Source: Paenibacillus_G elgii_A (lineage in GTDB: Bacteria > Bacillota > Bacilli > Paenibacillales > NBRC-103111). From it: a DNA stretch of 64,000 bases. The position numbers and the translations under genes were made by a program. The stretch lies in assembly GCA_042219835.1 (NCBI GenBank), contig JBHJMN010000024.1, positions 24,308 to 88,307 on the forward strand, given 5' to 3'. The notes beneath the pieces were generated by a model. That model saw only the letters and a program-made list of their open reading frames with translations, did not search any database and was not told the origin of the DNA. The stretch's first letter is position 1, and every line of letters begins with the position of its first letter. Shown here in pieces: positions 16,818 to 26,282 of the stretch.

Positions 16818-18943
16818 TTCACAACATCCTCCTCAAATGGTTGAATAAGAACTTGATACCCCGTGTGATTCTCCAAAATGTCCACTTGATACGGCGCGTG
16901 GACGTTTCCGGTTCTGCTGACCCGCAAATGCAGCGTTCCTTGACCGACGCGCAGGTTCGTCACTTCCAGCTCGCTCATGCCGGGGAGCAGCAGCGGCCGC
17001 AGCTCGATCGTTGCGGTCAGCGCATTCGGACGGATGCCCAGCATCGTCTGCAGGAACGTCAGTGGTGTGCCCGAAGCCCATGCCTGTGGCGAGCAGGCGA
17101 CCGGATAAGGCACGGGATGCCCGAGCTCGTCGGTATAGCCGCAGAACAGCTCCGGCAGTCTGGCATATTCGAAGCCTTCCGCCGCTTGCATCAGCCCCTG
17201 CATCACCTTCAGCGCTTCGGTCTCGAAGCCGCCGTGACTTAGTCCTAGCAGGCAGAGGGAGTTGTCGTGCGGCCACACGCTGCCGTTGTGGTAACTCATC
17301 GGGTTATACCCGGAGGAGCCGGTGCTCATCGTGCGGATGCCGTAGCCGCCGAACATGTCGTCCGCGACGAGCCGCGACGCGACGGCGCGGGCCCGCTCCG
17401 GCGACGCGATGCCGGACATCAGAATGTGCCCGGTGTTCGAGGTCACCGACTGCACCTGCTTTTTGTCCCGGTCCAGCGCGATGGCGTAATACTGCTCGTC
17501 TTCCATCCAGAACGACTGCTCGAACTGCTCGCGGAGCACGGCTGCTTCTTGCTCCAGACGGTCGGCGTCGCCGCTGCGTCCGAGCGCGCGGAAGATTGGA
17601 GCGAGGCGCGTTTTCGCCTGATACACGTATCCCTGCACTTCGACGAGCGCAATCGGCGCTTGGCCGTAATCCCCGCTGCGGTGAACGACGGAGTCGGCCG
17701 AATCCTTCCAGCCTTGGTTGGCGATACCTTTGGAAGACTCCTGGAAATATTCCACGAAGCCGTCGCCATCCCGGTCGCCGTAACGCTTGATCCAGGCGAG
17801 CGCCGCTTCGAGATTCGGCATCAGCTGCTCGATCAGCGCCAGATCGTCCGTCCAGTGGTAATATTCCGCGGCCAGCATCAGGAAGAGCGGCGTCGCGTCA
17901 ATCGTTCCGTAATACGGGGTGAACGGCACCATCCCGGCGCCGGCCAGCTCGCCGTAGCGGATTTCGTGCATGATTTTGCCCGGCGTTTCGTCCCGCCAAG
18001 GATCTTCGTTCTGCCCTTGGTACGCGGCCATCGTGAGCAGAGTGCCTTTCGCCGCCTGCGGATTCAGCGAAAGCATCTGCAGTGCGGCGATCAGGCTGTC
18101 GCGGCCGAACGGAACCGAGTACCACGGAAGCCCGGCCACCGGGAACGGCCCGTAGCCGACATCGGTCAGCAGCACGCGCAGGTCTTGCACCCCCCGATGA
18201 AACAGCTTGTCGAACGCGGCGTTGTCGCTGCGGACGGCCGTCGATCCGGCGTTCCAGCCGGCATAGCTCGCTTCGAGCTTCGCCATCGCCACCGGCGGGT
18301 CGTAAAACCGGGGGCCTTCTCCGTTCACGAACGGCGCGACGAAGAACGTAATTTCCCGGCTCTCGCGGTGGTCGAGACGAACCCGGAAGCCGACGGTGTT
18401 CGTCGTCTCATCGATGAAGCTTTCCTGCGGCTGCCAAGCGATGCGGGTTTCCCGGGCGATATGGTCCGCACCGGCGTAGCCGATTGTCAGCCCGCCGTTC
18501 TGCCTCTGCGTTCCCGTCTTATGACCCGTCTCGCCGTGCTGAAAGCCGCGCACCGTGAACATATCCGCAAAATCGGCGTCGGCCAGCACCGAGAAGTCGA
18601 ACTCGATCGGCTTCGGATAATAGCTGGTCAGGCGGAAGGTTTCGTAGAGCCCGCCTTCGTAAATAAACCGCGTGCGCTCGATCTCGACGGATTCCCGCCA
18701 CAGAATCAGCTCGCCGTTCTGCTCCATATGCGGATTCGTCAGCCGGATGACGGATATGTAGTTTGCATCCGCCGCAGAGGACAGCAGCACCGGCTTTTGG
18801 CCGTTGATGGCAATTTCCAGCCGGCTCAGAAAGCGGGTATCCTTGGTGTACAGCCCGTAGCCGGACGGATGACCTTGCGGAATATCGCCGTCCTTGTCGG
18901 AGTAGAGGAAGAGATCGTTTTCTTTGATGATACGATAATCCAA
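16814..18943 (-). CDS. Amylo-alpha-1,6-glucosidase/glycogen debranching-type glycosidase
   Basis: 709 residues. The N-terminal half is a GDE_N_bis-type beta-domain starting (M)DYRIIKENDLFLYSDKDG; the C-terminal half is an (alpha/alpha)6 glycosidase domain (GLPWYSVPFGRDSLIAALQ, SYHNGSVWPHDNSLCLLG, VACSPQAWASGTPLTFLQ). Relatives are annotated as amylo-alpha-1,6-glucosidases, but specificity may be for short glucosides. The TTG at 18943 is chosen because it aligns with family starts and has GAGGTG 6 nt upstream. The open frame extends to 19432 but that part crosses the lacI-type promoter region and gene. First gene of the operon; its start lies 30 nt from a LacI-type operator. Confidence 0.88.
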   Translation of the reverse strand: MDYRIIKENDLFLYSDKDGDIPQGHPSGYGLYTKDTRFLSRLEIAINGQKPVLLSSAADANYISVIRLTNPHMEQNGELILWRESVEIERTRFIYEGGLYETFRLTSYYPKPIEFDFSVLADADFADMFTVRGFQHGETGHKTGTQRQNGGLTIGYAGADHIARETRIAWQPQESFIDETTNTVGFRVRLDHRESREITFFVAPFVNGEGPRFYDPPVAMAKLEASYAGWNAGSTAVRSDNAAFDKLFHRGVQDLRVLLTDVGYGPFPVAGLPWYSVPFGRDSLIAALQMLSLNPQAAKGTLLTMAAYQGQNEDPWRDETPGKIMHEIRYGELAGAGMVPFTPYYGTIDATPLFLMLAAEYYHWTDDLALIEQLMPNLEAALAWIKRYGDRDGDGFVEYFQESSKGIANQGWKDSADSVVHRSGDYGQAPIALVEVQGYVYQAKTRLAPIFRALGRSGDADRLEQEAAVLREQFEQSFWMEDEQYYAIALDRDKKQVQSVTSNTGHILMSGIASPERARAVASRLVADDMFGGYGIRTMSTGSSGYNPMSYHNGSVWPHDNSLCLLGLSHGGFETEALKVMQGLMQAAEGFEYARLPELFCGYTDELGHPVPYPVACSPQAWASGTPLTFLQTMLGIRPNALTATIELRPLLLPGMSELEVTNLRVGQGTLHLRVSRTGNVHAPYQVDILENHTGYQVLIQPFEEDVVK

Positions 18944-18972
18944 TGCGGTCACCTCACTTATATAAGAGATAT

Positions 18973-18986
18973 CCGAAACGTTTCGG
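18973..18986. promoter_or_regulatory. LacI-type operator 1 (CCGAAACGTTTCGG)
   Basis: Perfect 14-bp palindrome with the CG centre typical of LacI/GalR operators, just upstream of the glycosidase start and within its presumed 5' leader. Confidence 0.8.
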
Positions 18987-19038
18987 AAAACTGGTAAAAA
19001 AATATTTCTTCTTTGCAAAAGAAAGGTGAATTCTCTTC

Positions 19039-19052
19039 CCAAAACGTTTTGG
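19039..19052. promoter_or_regulatory. LacI-type operator 2 (CCAAAACGTTTTGG)
   Basis: Perfect 14-bp palindrome, a second copy of the same motif, in the middle of the divergent intergenic region where either promoter would lie. Confidence 0.8.
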
Positions 19053-19151
19053 ATACGATATACTTGATTATATTGCAAGCTGAAAGCATTTACAACTGCT
19101 TTTTTTAGCAAATATTTTTTTACGGCTGCCAACAAGATAAACATAATAGAT

Positions 19152-19165
19152 TCAAAACGTTTCGG
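19152..19165. promoter_or_regulatory. LacI-type operator 3 (TCAAAACGTTTCGG), overlapping the regulator's RBS
   Basis: Near-palindromic third copy ending at the GGAGGAG ribosome binding site of the LacI gene, suggesting autorepression. Confidence 0.7.
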
Positions 19166-19175
19166 AGGAGAGAAC

Positions 19176-20186
19176 ATGGTTACGATTAAAGATATCGCCA
19201 AGGCGGCCGGCGTGTCCGTCACGACCGTATCGCGGGCGCTGAACGGATACGATGACGTCAATGAAGTTACGCGCCAGAAGATCAAGGATATTGCGCAAGG
19301 GCTAGGGTACAGCCCGAATATGGCCGCCCGCTCGCTGATCTCGAAGAAAACGAAAACGCTCGGCCTGCTGCTGTCCAACGTGACGCGGGCCAGCTCGAAG
19401 GACAATATCGCTTTTGAAATATTGTGCGGCATGAACGACCGGGCGGGGGAGCTCGATTACGATCTCGTGCTGTTTAGCACGACGCCGCAAAAGCAAAAAA
19501 TTAAATCGTACAAAACGCTGTGTCAGGAGCGCGGCGTGGACGGCGTCATTATTATGGGCATCCGCCTGGACGACGAGTACTTGAAGGAAGTCGTTTCGTC
19601 TCAAATTCCTTGCGTGCTCATAGACATTCCGCTGGAGGGGCCGAACGTCGGGTACGTCACCTCCGATAACGTCGGCGGCGCGAACCGTGCCGTCAGCTAT
19701 TTGCTGGAAGCGGGCCACCGCAAAATCGGCGTCATCAACGGCCATTCCCAGGCGGACGTCAGCGTGCAGCGGCTGAAAGGGTACAAGCAGGCGCTTGAGC
19801 GCTTCGGCCTCCCGTTCGACGAGTCGCTCGTCATGGACGGCTACTTCTCCGAGGCGGGAGCCAAAGAAGCGGTGTACAGGCTGCTGGCGCAGCAGCCGGA
19901 CATCACGGCGCTGTTCTGCATCAGCGATCTGATGGCGCTCGGGGCATTGCAGGCCGTCCGCGGGTTAGGGCTTCAAGTGCCCGGGCACATTTCCGTCGTC
20001 GGCTTCGACAATATCGACGTGACGACGTACTGTTCGCCCGCGCTCACAACCGTAAACCAGAACAAATACGAGATGGGGTATCAGGCCGCCCAGATGCTGA
20101 TCGATCTGCTCGAAGGCCGCAAGGTGAGCCACCGGCTCGTGCTGGACACGGAGCTGATCGTGCGGGAGAGTGTGAATCCGCGGTAG
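19176..20186 (+). CDS. LacI-family transcriptional repressor
   Basis: 336 residues. HTH at residues 2-25 (VTIKDIAKAAGVSVTTVSRA), hinge helix NMAARSLISKKT, and a periplasmic-binding-protein-like effector domain (GVDGVIIMGI, CISDLMALGALQAV, ISVVGFDNIDVTTY). Divergent from the glycosidase/CUT1 operon with three copies of a palindromic operator between them, so it almost certainly represses that operon and itself. SD GGAGGAG precedes the ATG. Confidence 0.95.
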   Translation: MVTIKDIAKAAGVSVTTVSRALNGYDDVNEVTRQKIKDIAQGLGYSPNMAARSLISKKTKTLGLLLSNVTRASSKDNIAFEILCGMNDRAGELDYDLVLFSTTPQKQKIKSYKTLCQERGVDGVIIMGIRLDDEYLKEVVSSQIPCVLIDIPLEGPNVGYVTSDNVGGANRAVSYLLEAGHRKIGVINGHSQADVSVQRLKGYKQALERFGLPFDESLVMDGYFSEAGAKEAVYRLLAQQPDITALFCISDLMALGALQAVRGLGLQVPGHISVVGFDNIDVTTYCSPALTTVNQNKYEMGYQAAQMLIDLLEGRKVSHRLVLDTELIVRESVNPR

Positions 20187-20258
20187 GATAGGGTGATTCT
20201 TAGTGCAATCGGCGAAGGTCCGAATCATTGTATTCACACAGCAGCAAAAGCAAAAGCA

Positions 20259-20305
20259 AAAGAACCTCCGAATCCACCGATATCGTGGAAACGGAGGTTC
20301 TTTTC
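20259..20305 (+). terminator. Bidirectional terminator between convergent genes
   Basis: Stem GAACCTCCG / CGGAGGTTC extended by an inner CCAC / GTGG pairing, followed by TTTT on the plus strand. On the minus strand the tail is TTTTGCTTTTGCTTTTG, the complement of a short AAAAGC tandem repeat, so it probably serves both the lacI-type gene and the ABC permease gene. Confidence 0.8.
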
Positions 20306-20327
20306 ATGCCTGAGGTCCGGCTCGTGC

Positions 20328-21983
20328 TTACCCCTTATCCCGTAAGGCATCCCACGAGACGGCAAACCCTTTCCGCCAGATCACGGCGTTCAGCACGATC
20401 AGCAGCGCCATATATGCGTAGACCCCGCCGGTGACAAACGTGCTGGCCAGATGAACGCCGGCGAACAGAGCGAGGAGCAGCAGAAGCAGCAGGCCAACGA
20501 GGCCGTCATTCTGCTTTACCGCCTCGAAAGACTCCGAGAACGGCAGCGCCTTGCGGAAAGTTCGGAAGCAAATGACCGTGTACAGCAGCACGCTCAGCGC
20601 GACGACGATTAAATCCGGAACGATACGCGCCCCGAACAGCGCGATAAAAATAACGCTCTCGATCAGGTATACGGGCATAAACAGCCTGACGAGGAACGCT
20701 TTGATCGTCCCCCGGAAAATCGGCGCCGGGCTTGACAGCGGCATCGTTTTGTAGAGCCAGGCGCCCTTGGGCTTGCCGGAATAACGCAGCATCATGACGA
20801 CGGTCGGAATGAGCAGCGCGCAGAAATAAATGTTCAGATACCACTGGCTCGCTGCGATCTCGCCGAAGGACTGGTTCCGCAGCACGTTGAAAAAGAAAAT
20901 GAACGGAAACACGATCGAGAAGCCCAGCGAAGGATATACCTTGAGCTTAAATTCCCTTTCGTTGCCCATCATCAGCGAGCCGAACCGGAAAAAGATGCGC
21001 TCCTCCCGTCCTGAACAAATGAGTTTGGAAACAACATCCAGCCATCTGCCTTGCCCCCTGCCTGTTTTCGTGCTGTTATTCGCCAGCTTCTGCAAGCTGC
21101 GCTCAAAGAAGGGCACCAGCCTCGTGTAGATCAGAATCGAAATGATCGGCGTGACGAACGCCAGCAGCGTAAAAACGATGAAATACGGGTCCGCCTGACC
21201 GCGCAGCAGCCATTCGAACGGCGCGCCAAACCACAAGGGAGGGAGGAAGACCTGCCACCATTTCGGCTCGAACGCGATGTGAAGCTGCATCAGGTCAAAC
21301 GACCGTCCAACGAACTGATAGCCAATAGTAATCGCGATGGACAAGATAATCTGCACGTTGTTGATCATGTCCTTCAGCTTTTCCCCGTCGAAAAACTTCA
21401 GAATCAGCATGTACAAAAAGGCCGTCACAACGACAATCAGCACGTCCGTCAGCACGATCTCGACGACAAACAAGAGAAAAAACAAAACGCCATGCTTGAC
21501 TAATGCCGCAATCATCGGCGCAGCGCAGAGCGCTGCGGTCAAAAAGAACAAATAAAGCAAAATGTGCAGCGTCTTCGCCATGCCGATCGTCCGCCGGCTG
21601 ACCGGCTTCGAGGCGATAATGTTCCGGTCCCGGATATCGAGCAGCACAGTAGAAAAGTCCGAAATCAGGGAAGTCATGACCAGGAACATCAGCACGCCAA
21701 ACAAAAAGCTCATCTGGAACATATAGTTGTTACCCATGACGACGAAGGGGACCATAATCAGCCCCATCAAGGCATACAAACCGAGAGACTTCACGAAATT
21801 GTTCTGATCGCTCGTCTCGTGCCTGTTCTTTTTGGCGGACTGGTTGAAAATGGTAGGCGTCCGCCGTCCGTCCATCGTCAGCTTGATCTGCAAAATTTTA
21901 CGCATCAACGGGTAATCGACGTCCAGTTTCTCGAACAGGGCTCTGAACCGGTCCAGCACCTTAAGCGATACGAATTCCCTCAT
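20328..21983 (-). CDS. ABC-2 type exporter permease (YthQ-like)
   Basis: 551 residues with ten or more hydrophobic segments and no ATPase motif. Topology and the conserved central QLHIAFEPKWWQVFLPPLWFG region fit the large permeases paired with Ccm/Nat-type ATPases such as B. subtilis YthQ. It begins 4 nt after the stop of the ATPase gene, so the two form one exporter. Substrate unknown. Confidence 0.8.
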   Translation of the reverse strand: MREFVSLKVLDRFRALFEKLDVDYPLMRKILQIKLTMDGRRTPTIFNQSAKKNRHETSDQNNFVKSLGLYALMGLIMVPFVVMGNNYMFQMSFLFGVLMFLVMTSLISDFSTVLLDIRDRNIIASKPVSRRTIGMAKTLHILLYLFFLTAALCAAPMIAALVKHGVLFFLLFVVEIVLTDVLIVVVTAFLYMLILKFFDGEKLKDMINNVQIILSIAITIGYQFVGRSFDLMQLHIAFEPKWWQVFLPPLWFGAPFEWLLRGQADPYFIVFTLLAFVTPIISILIYTRLVPFFERSLQKLANNSTKTGRGQGRWLDVVSKLICSGREERIFFRFGSLMMGNEREFKLKVYPSLGFSIVFPFIFFFNVLRNQSFGEIAASQWYLNIYFCALLIPTVVMMLRYSGKPKGAWLYKTMPLSSPAPIFRGTIKAFLVRLFMPVYLIESVIFIALFGARIVPDLIVVALSVLLYTVICFRTFRKALPFSESFEAVKQNDGLVGLLLLLLLALFAGVHLASTFVTGGVYAYMALLIVLNAVIWRKGFAVSWDALRDKG

Positions 21984-21986
21984 CGC

Positions 21987-22775
21987 CTACACCTCTTGCA
22001 CGACGGAGACGAACCGTTCCGCAATCTCTCTATGCTCATGGAAGCCTGTCAACCGGTTGAAGATTTCTTCGAGCGATCCTTCCCGGCTCTGCGCCTTCAA
22101 CTCTTCGAAGCTGCCGTCCGCCACGATCTCGCCGCCGTCCAGCAGCACGATGCGGTTGCTGATCTTTTCGACCACATCCATAATGTGCGAGGAATAGAAG
22201 ATCGTCTTGCCCTTCGCGGCCAGCTGCGCCAAAATTTCTTTCACGACCATGACGCTGTTCGCGTCCAGCCCGCTCAAGGGCTCGTCCAAAAACAAAATGT
22301 CCGGGTTGTGCAGCAGGCTGGAGATGAGCAGCACCTTTTGGCGCATACCTTTGGAGTACGACACGATCCGCGCGTTATATGCGTCTTCCAGCCCGAACAG
22401 GTCGATCAGCCGTTTGGCTTTCCATTCCGCCTGCTTGTCCTCCAGTCCGTACAAATTGCCGATAAAGGTCAAATATTCTTTCGCCGTCAGGGCGTCGTAC
22501 ACTTCGGCCGTTTCAGGCACATACCCGATCCGCTGCTTATAGTCCACGCTGCCGTCCGAGATGTCCTTGCCGAAAATACGGATTTCTCCGGTGTAGCCCT
22601 CCACGAGGCCGAGCATCGTTTTGATCGTGGTGCTTTTGCCCGCGCCGTTCGGCCCGATATATCCGATGATTTGTCCCGGATATACTTCAAGATCGATTCC
22701 TCTGAGCACATAGCGGTCTCCATACGTCATTCGCAAGCCGCGAATGGACAGGATCGCTTCTCTTACGGTTTCCAT
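21987..22775 (-). CDS. ABC transporter ATP-binding protein (YthP-like)
   Basis: 262 residues with Walker A GPNGAGKST, Q-loop region RIGYVPETAEVYDALT, signature SYSKGMRQK (a KGM variant common in ABC-2 exporters), Walker B ILFLDEPLSGLD and the H-loop SSHIMDVVEK. ATG 22775 follows GAGGGGTG; the longer frame to 22880 lacks similarity. Cotranscribed with the permease gene downstream. Confidence 0.92.
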   Translation of the reverse strand: METVREAILSIRGLRMTYGDRYVLRGIDLEVYPGQIIGYIGPNGAGKSTTIKTMLGLVEGYTGEIRIFGKDISDGSVDYKQRIGYVPETAEVYDALTAKEYLTFIGNLYGLEDKQAEWKAKRLIDLFGLEDAYNARIVSYSKGMRQKVLLISSLLHNPDILFLDEPLSGLDANSVMVVKEILAQLAAKGKTIFYSSHIMDVVEKISNRIVLLDGGEIVADGSFEELKAQSREGSLEEIFNRLTGFHEHREIAERFVSVVQEV

Positions 22776-22937
22776 CAGCACACCCCTCATCCCTGAACTC
22801 CATCCGAAAATAAAAAAGCATGGCCGTTTCCAGGCTTCGGCCGGTTCGGTCATGCAATCCCATTTTATGCCACGGTCCAATTCAAGTCAATCCGCAGCAG
22901 GCATATGGAAAAATGTTCAAGACGCTAACGGAGGGGC

Positions 22938-23441
22938 TCATTTGGGCGAGTCCTCCCCCGATTTGCCGCCGTTGCCGTTGCCGTTAAACAGCGCCTCCGT
23001 CAGCGTCCGCAGCTTATCCATCAGCTTGCCGTAGCCGAATCCGACGAGAAACGCAATGCCGATCTTCGCTTCCATCGAGGCGCCGGTCTGGAGCAGCATA
23101 ATGCCGCTCTTGAACAGGACGATCGTCATCATGGCCGCTCCGGCGCACTTGATCGGACGAAGCAGGTACCACCAGTACCAGCGCGGGGTCATGCTGTCGT
23201 AATACTCGAAAAACAAACGCATGGCGTACATGGTGCCTCCGATGGCTCCGGCAAGCGCATAGTAAGCGTACTCCGAGACAGGTGGAAGAAGCTCGATCCC
23301 CAGCCATTGCGTGATACGGCCGCCGCGGATGGCGCCTGTCATCCAGAAGCTTCCGACGAACCAAGCGAGCAGATAAACGAGCACTCCGAGCTTGAATCCG
23401 TGTTCCGGGTCATCATGGCTCCCGCCCCTTTCCGCTTGCAT
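22938..23441 (-). CDS. Hypothetical membrane protein
   Basis: 167 residues with four or five hydrophobic segments (GVLVYLLAWFVGSFWMTG, YYALAGAIGGTMYAMRLF, AGAAMMTIVLFKSGIML, IGIAFLVGFGYGKLM) and a polar tail with NGNGNGG. No family recognised. It lies upstream of the exporter genes on the same strand, separated by about 160 nt. The start is uncertain because the only purine-rich stretch abuts the chosen ATG. Confidence 0.6.
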   Translation of the reverse strand: MQAERGGSHDDPEHGFKLGVLVYLLAWFVGSFWMTGAIRGGRITQWLGIELLPPVSEYAYYALAGAIGGTMYAMRLFFEYYDSMTPRWYWWYLLRPIKCAGAAMMTIVLFKSGIMLLQTGASMEAKIGIAFLVGFGYGKLMDKLRTLTEALFNGNGNGGKSGEDSPK

Positions 23442-23593
23442 CCTTCTTCTAGTTCAACCTATGCGCTGTCCGGGAAAATGATGAAATACGGGGATGATAT
23501 AGAAACATTACCCAGATTTGGCGCGTCTAATGAATGGGGGAGAATGGTTTTTTTCGCCTTTTCCCATCCTACAGACGGAGTTGAATTGTCGTC

Positions 23594-26035
23594 ATGAATA
23601 CGTCTTATGTTACAAGAAAGCAGTGGCTGGAAAGCCGGGAGCAGGAGAAGGGGTCGCTGCTATTCTATTCGATGCTTGGATTCGTTCTGTTGTTTTTGTT
23701 CATCGCCCCGTTTCACCAGGGATTGTTTCTGATGCTTTCCTACGAAGCCAAGCCGGGGAACAACATATTTTACAACTTCCCGCTGTACAGCTCCTATATT
23801 TTTGTTTACATCGCTTTGTTCCTGACTTCGCTGTTTATGATGACCTCGTTTAAAGCAAACGGCAAGCGGGACATGCTGCTGCTGCTGGCGGTATGGCTCC
23901 TTCCGCTCACTTATCTCATCCCCGTATTGACCCGTCCGGCGTCCTTGCACTTGGCCCTGCAAGGATGGTACGCCGAGCTCATGTATGCGGCGTTTTTTGT
24001 TATCAGCTGGGCGCTGGCCCGGAACAAAAAAGGGGCGGCCCTCGTTCAATCCGGCATTCTGTATTCGGGGTATGCGCTTGTCATCTATGGGTTGCTGGTC
24101 TGGTACGGCAATATCCAAGCCCAAAGCGTCATCATAGCCGACAGCAACGGCATGCGCTTAACGTCTTCCTTTACCTATGCCAACTCGTATGCCGCCTACT
24201 TGATTGCCATCATTCTGGGCGCGTTGTATAAGGTCGCCTCTTCCTCCAAATGGGCCGCGGCCGCGGGGAACGCCTTCATTTTGACGCCGGCTCTGCTGTC
24301 GCTCATCCTGACCTTGTCCCGCGGCGGTCTCGTGCTGCTGCCGGTCGTGCTGCTCGCTCTGCTGCCTTTTATCCGCTTGTCGGGGCAAATCGTCATGATA
24401 CTCAATCTGGGCGTTGCCGCGGCGGCCGCCTTCATTCTGTCCGGGCCGAGTACGCGGATCGGAGCGGAATTGTTCAAGACCTCGAACGCGGCGCTGTCCG
24501 CGCAGGCCTGGCTTCAATTGGCGGCCGGATCGGTTGCGGTGGCGCTGCTGTCGGCGGTCATTCACAAATACGTGCCTCCGGCTGTCCAGAAGCTGGAGGA
24601 GAAATTCAAGCTTCGTTACGCCCGGCTCTGGTTCCCGCTGGTGATCGTGCTGGTCGGCGGCCTCGGCATCGCGGTCGTGCTGAACAGCCAGTGGGTGTTG
24701 AACCTGCTGCCGGAGAACCTGCAGCACCGGATTGCGAGCATCAACTTCCAGCAGCACAGTGTGCAGGAGCGGGGGTATTTTTACAAGGATGCGATGCAAA
24801 TCGTAAACGAAGCGCCGTTGTTCGGGAAGGGCGGCGGGGCATGGGCCGCGCTGTATCAATCGCACCAAAGCTACGGCTACGCTTCGAACCAGGCGCATAA
24901 CTTTTTGTTCCAGACCTTGACGGATATCGGTTGGGTCGGCGCGCTGGTGCTCTTTGCTTTTATCGGCTGCATCGTGTACGTTTACGTGCGTCATGTCATC
25001 AAGCATCACGAGACGGAGGACGGAAGGCGTCATTTCGTTTATTTCATCGTGCTGGTAGCCATCCTTGCCCACAGCTTCATGGACTTCGACTTAAGCTACG
25101 GCTACTTGTCCGCTCTTGTTTTTATAGGCTTGGGAGGACTGCTGGCGGGCGCTGCTCTGCCGGGGACCAAGGATCAAGAGCAGCTGGTCGCATCGGGAAA
25201 AGCGAAATGGATTTACCCGGGGTTCATCCTGCTGATCAGCTTGTGCATGCTCGTTGTATCCATTCGACTCCTGAAAGCGAACACCGAAGCGGGCAAGGCG
25301 TATAACGAGTTTTCGCAGCAATCCGTCCAACTGGAAAAGTTCATCGGCTTCATTGACAACGCCATGGCGCTTCATTCGACCAATGTGGATTATGCGCTGA
25401 TGAAGATTCGGATTCTGAACGACGTGTACAACCAGACGAAGGACAAGCAGTACTTGCAGGAAGCCCAGCAGCTCGCCGCGAGGTTTATGGACAACGAGCC
25501 TTATGCGCACGGCATCAATGAGTATCGGTACCACTGGGCGGTTCAGGACAATGCCCAGCAGGCGCTGGCGATCGCGAGCGAGTCGATCCCGAAATACCCG
25601 TGGGATATGATGTGGTACGAACGGACGATGGTGCTTTTGTATAAGCTGGGATACGCTGCGGGAGAGGGGAAGAAGCCGGCGGAACGAGACGCGTATTATC
25701 AAAAAGCCGTCGGCATGTATCAGCACGTGCAGGAAAAACGGGAGTCGCTGAAATCGATTCCGTCTTCGATCAGCGTGCCTCCTTTTGAGATCTCAAAACC
25801 GATGTTTCTGGTTTTGGGGAGAATTTCCTACGACCAAGGCAAGTATGCTGAGGCAGCGGATATTTTGCGGCCGGCCTTATCGGACAACATGGATTCGTCG
25901 GTTCATCGGTATATCGCGCGCTGGTATGTGGCGGCGCTGCAGAAGCAGGGCAAGACAGATCAGGCGTGGGTGGACAAGCTGGTCGCTAAAGACCCAAACG
26001 AAGCCGAAGAGCTTAAGAAGCTGGCGGGAGCTTGA
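23594..26035 (+). CDS. O-antigen ligase/polymerase-like membrane protein with C-terminal TPR region
   Basis: 813 residues. About twelve TM segments in residues 20-560 surround an O-antigen ligase (Wzy_C/WaaL) type domain with the periplasmic-loop pattern RGYFYKDAMQIVNEAPLFGKGGGAW and SNQAHNFLFQTLTDIGWVG. Residues ~590-813 are soluble and helical, with TPR-like repeats (YAEAADILRPALSD). In Gram-positives such proteins are thought to act in teichuronic/teichoic acid or exopolysaccharide assembly, but no glycosyltransferase cluster adjoins this one, so its substrate is open. Confidence 0.8.
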   Translation: MNTSYVTRKQWLESREQEKGSLLFYSMLGFVLLFLFIAPFHQGLFLMLSYEAKPGNNIFYNFPLYSSYIFVYIALFLTSLFMMTSFKANGKRDMLLLLAVWLLPLTYLIPVLTRPASLHLALQGWYAELMYAAFFVISWALARNKKGAALVQSGILYSGYALVIYGLLVWYGNIQAQSVIIADSNGMRLTSSFTYANSYAAYLIAIILGALYKVASSSKWAAAAGNAFILTPALLSLILTLSRGGLVLLPVVLLALLPFIRLSGQIVMILNLGVAAAAAFILSGPSTRIGAELFKTSNAALSAQAWLQLAAGSVAVALLSAVIHKYVPPAVQKLEEKFKLRYARLWFPLVIVLVGGLGIAVVLNSQWVLNLLPENLQHRIASINFQQHSVQERGYFYKDAMQIVNEAPLFGKGGGAWAALYQSHQSYGYASNQAHNFLFQTLTDIGWVGALVLFAFIGCIVYVYVRHVIKHHETEDGRRHFVYFIVLVAILAHSFMDFDLSYGYLSALVFIGLGGLLAGAALPGTKDQEQLVASGKAKWIYPGFILLISLCMLVVSIRLLKANTEAGKAYNEFSQQSVQLEKFIGFIDNAMALHSTNVDYALMKIRILNDVYNQTKDKQYLQEAQQLAARFMDNEPYAHGINEYRYHWAVQDNAQQALAIASESIPKYPWDMMWYERTMVLLYKLGYAAGEGKKPAERDAYYQKAVGMYQHVQEKRESLKSIPSSISVPPFEISKPMFLVLGRISYDQGKYAEAADILRPALSDNMDSSVHRYIARWYVAALQKQGKTDQAWVDKLVAKDPNEAEELKKLAGA

Positions 26036-26178
26036 GGCCGCTGGTCCGGGCCGCCGATCTCGTGCGGTTAATTGACCGCTTGTTGGCGGAGTGGACATCG
26101 CGTACGTTTTTATGTATGGGTGCCGGGCGGATCGGAGACACTACGGGCGAATCCCAAATCCCGGAAGGAGGCGTCCCA

Positions 26179-26271
26179 ATGTCCCGAGACAATGCCAACA
26201 ACAACGGCAAAAAGTCGCAGCCCGGCAACAACCGAGACTCGGAAGTGGCGGAGTCCAAAACGAAAAAATAA
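26179..26271 (+). CDS. Small hydrophilic 30-residue protein
   Basis: Encodes MSRDNANNNGKKSQPG followed by a Glu/Lys-rich tail. The ATG is preceded by an excellent SD (GGAAGGAGG, 8 nt) and the stop is followed within 20 nt by a strong intrinsic terminator, so this looks like a genuine short gene. The composition (Asn, Lys, Gln, Ser) resembles small spore-type proteins, but I cannot place it in a family. Confidence 0.6.
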   Translation: MSRDNANNNGKKSQPGNNRDSEVAESKTKK

Positions 26272-26282
26272 CGGGAATCCGA

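Noticed and set aside
17267..18997. Long plus-strand ORF (576 codons) opposite the debranching-type enzyme
   Set aside because: Shadow of a GC-rich gene: Arg/His/Pro-rich translation without domain motifs, while the minus strand has a complete enzyme.
18944..19432. N-terminal extension of the debranching-type enzyme frame
   Set aside because: It crosses the operators and the start of the divergent LacI gene, and the family start aligns at 18943.
20243..20261. Tandem AAAAGC repeat as a microsatellite or CRISPR-like element
   Set aside because: Only about three copies; it forms the U-rich tail of the minus-strand terminator.
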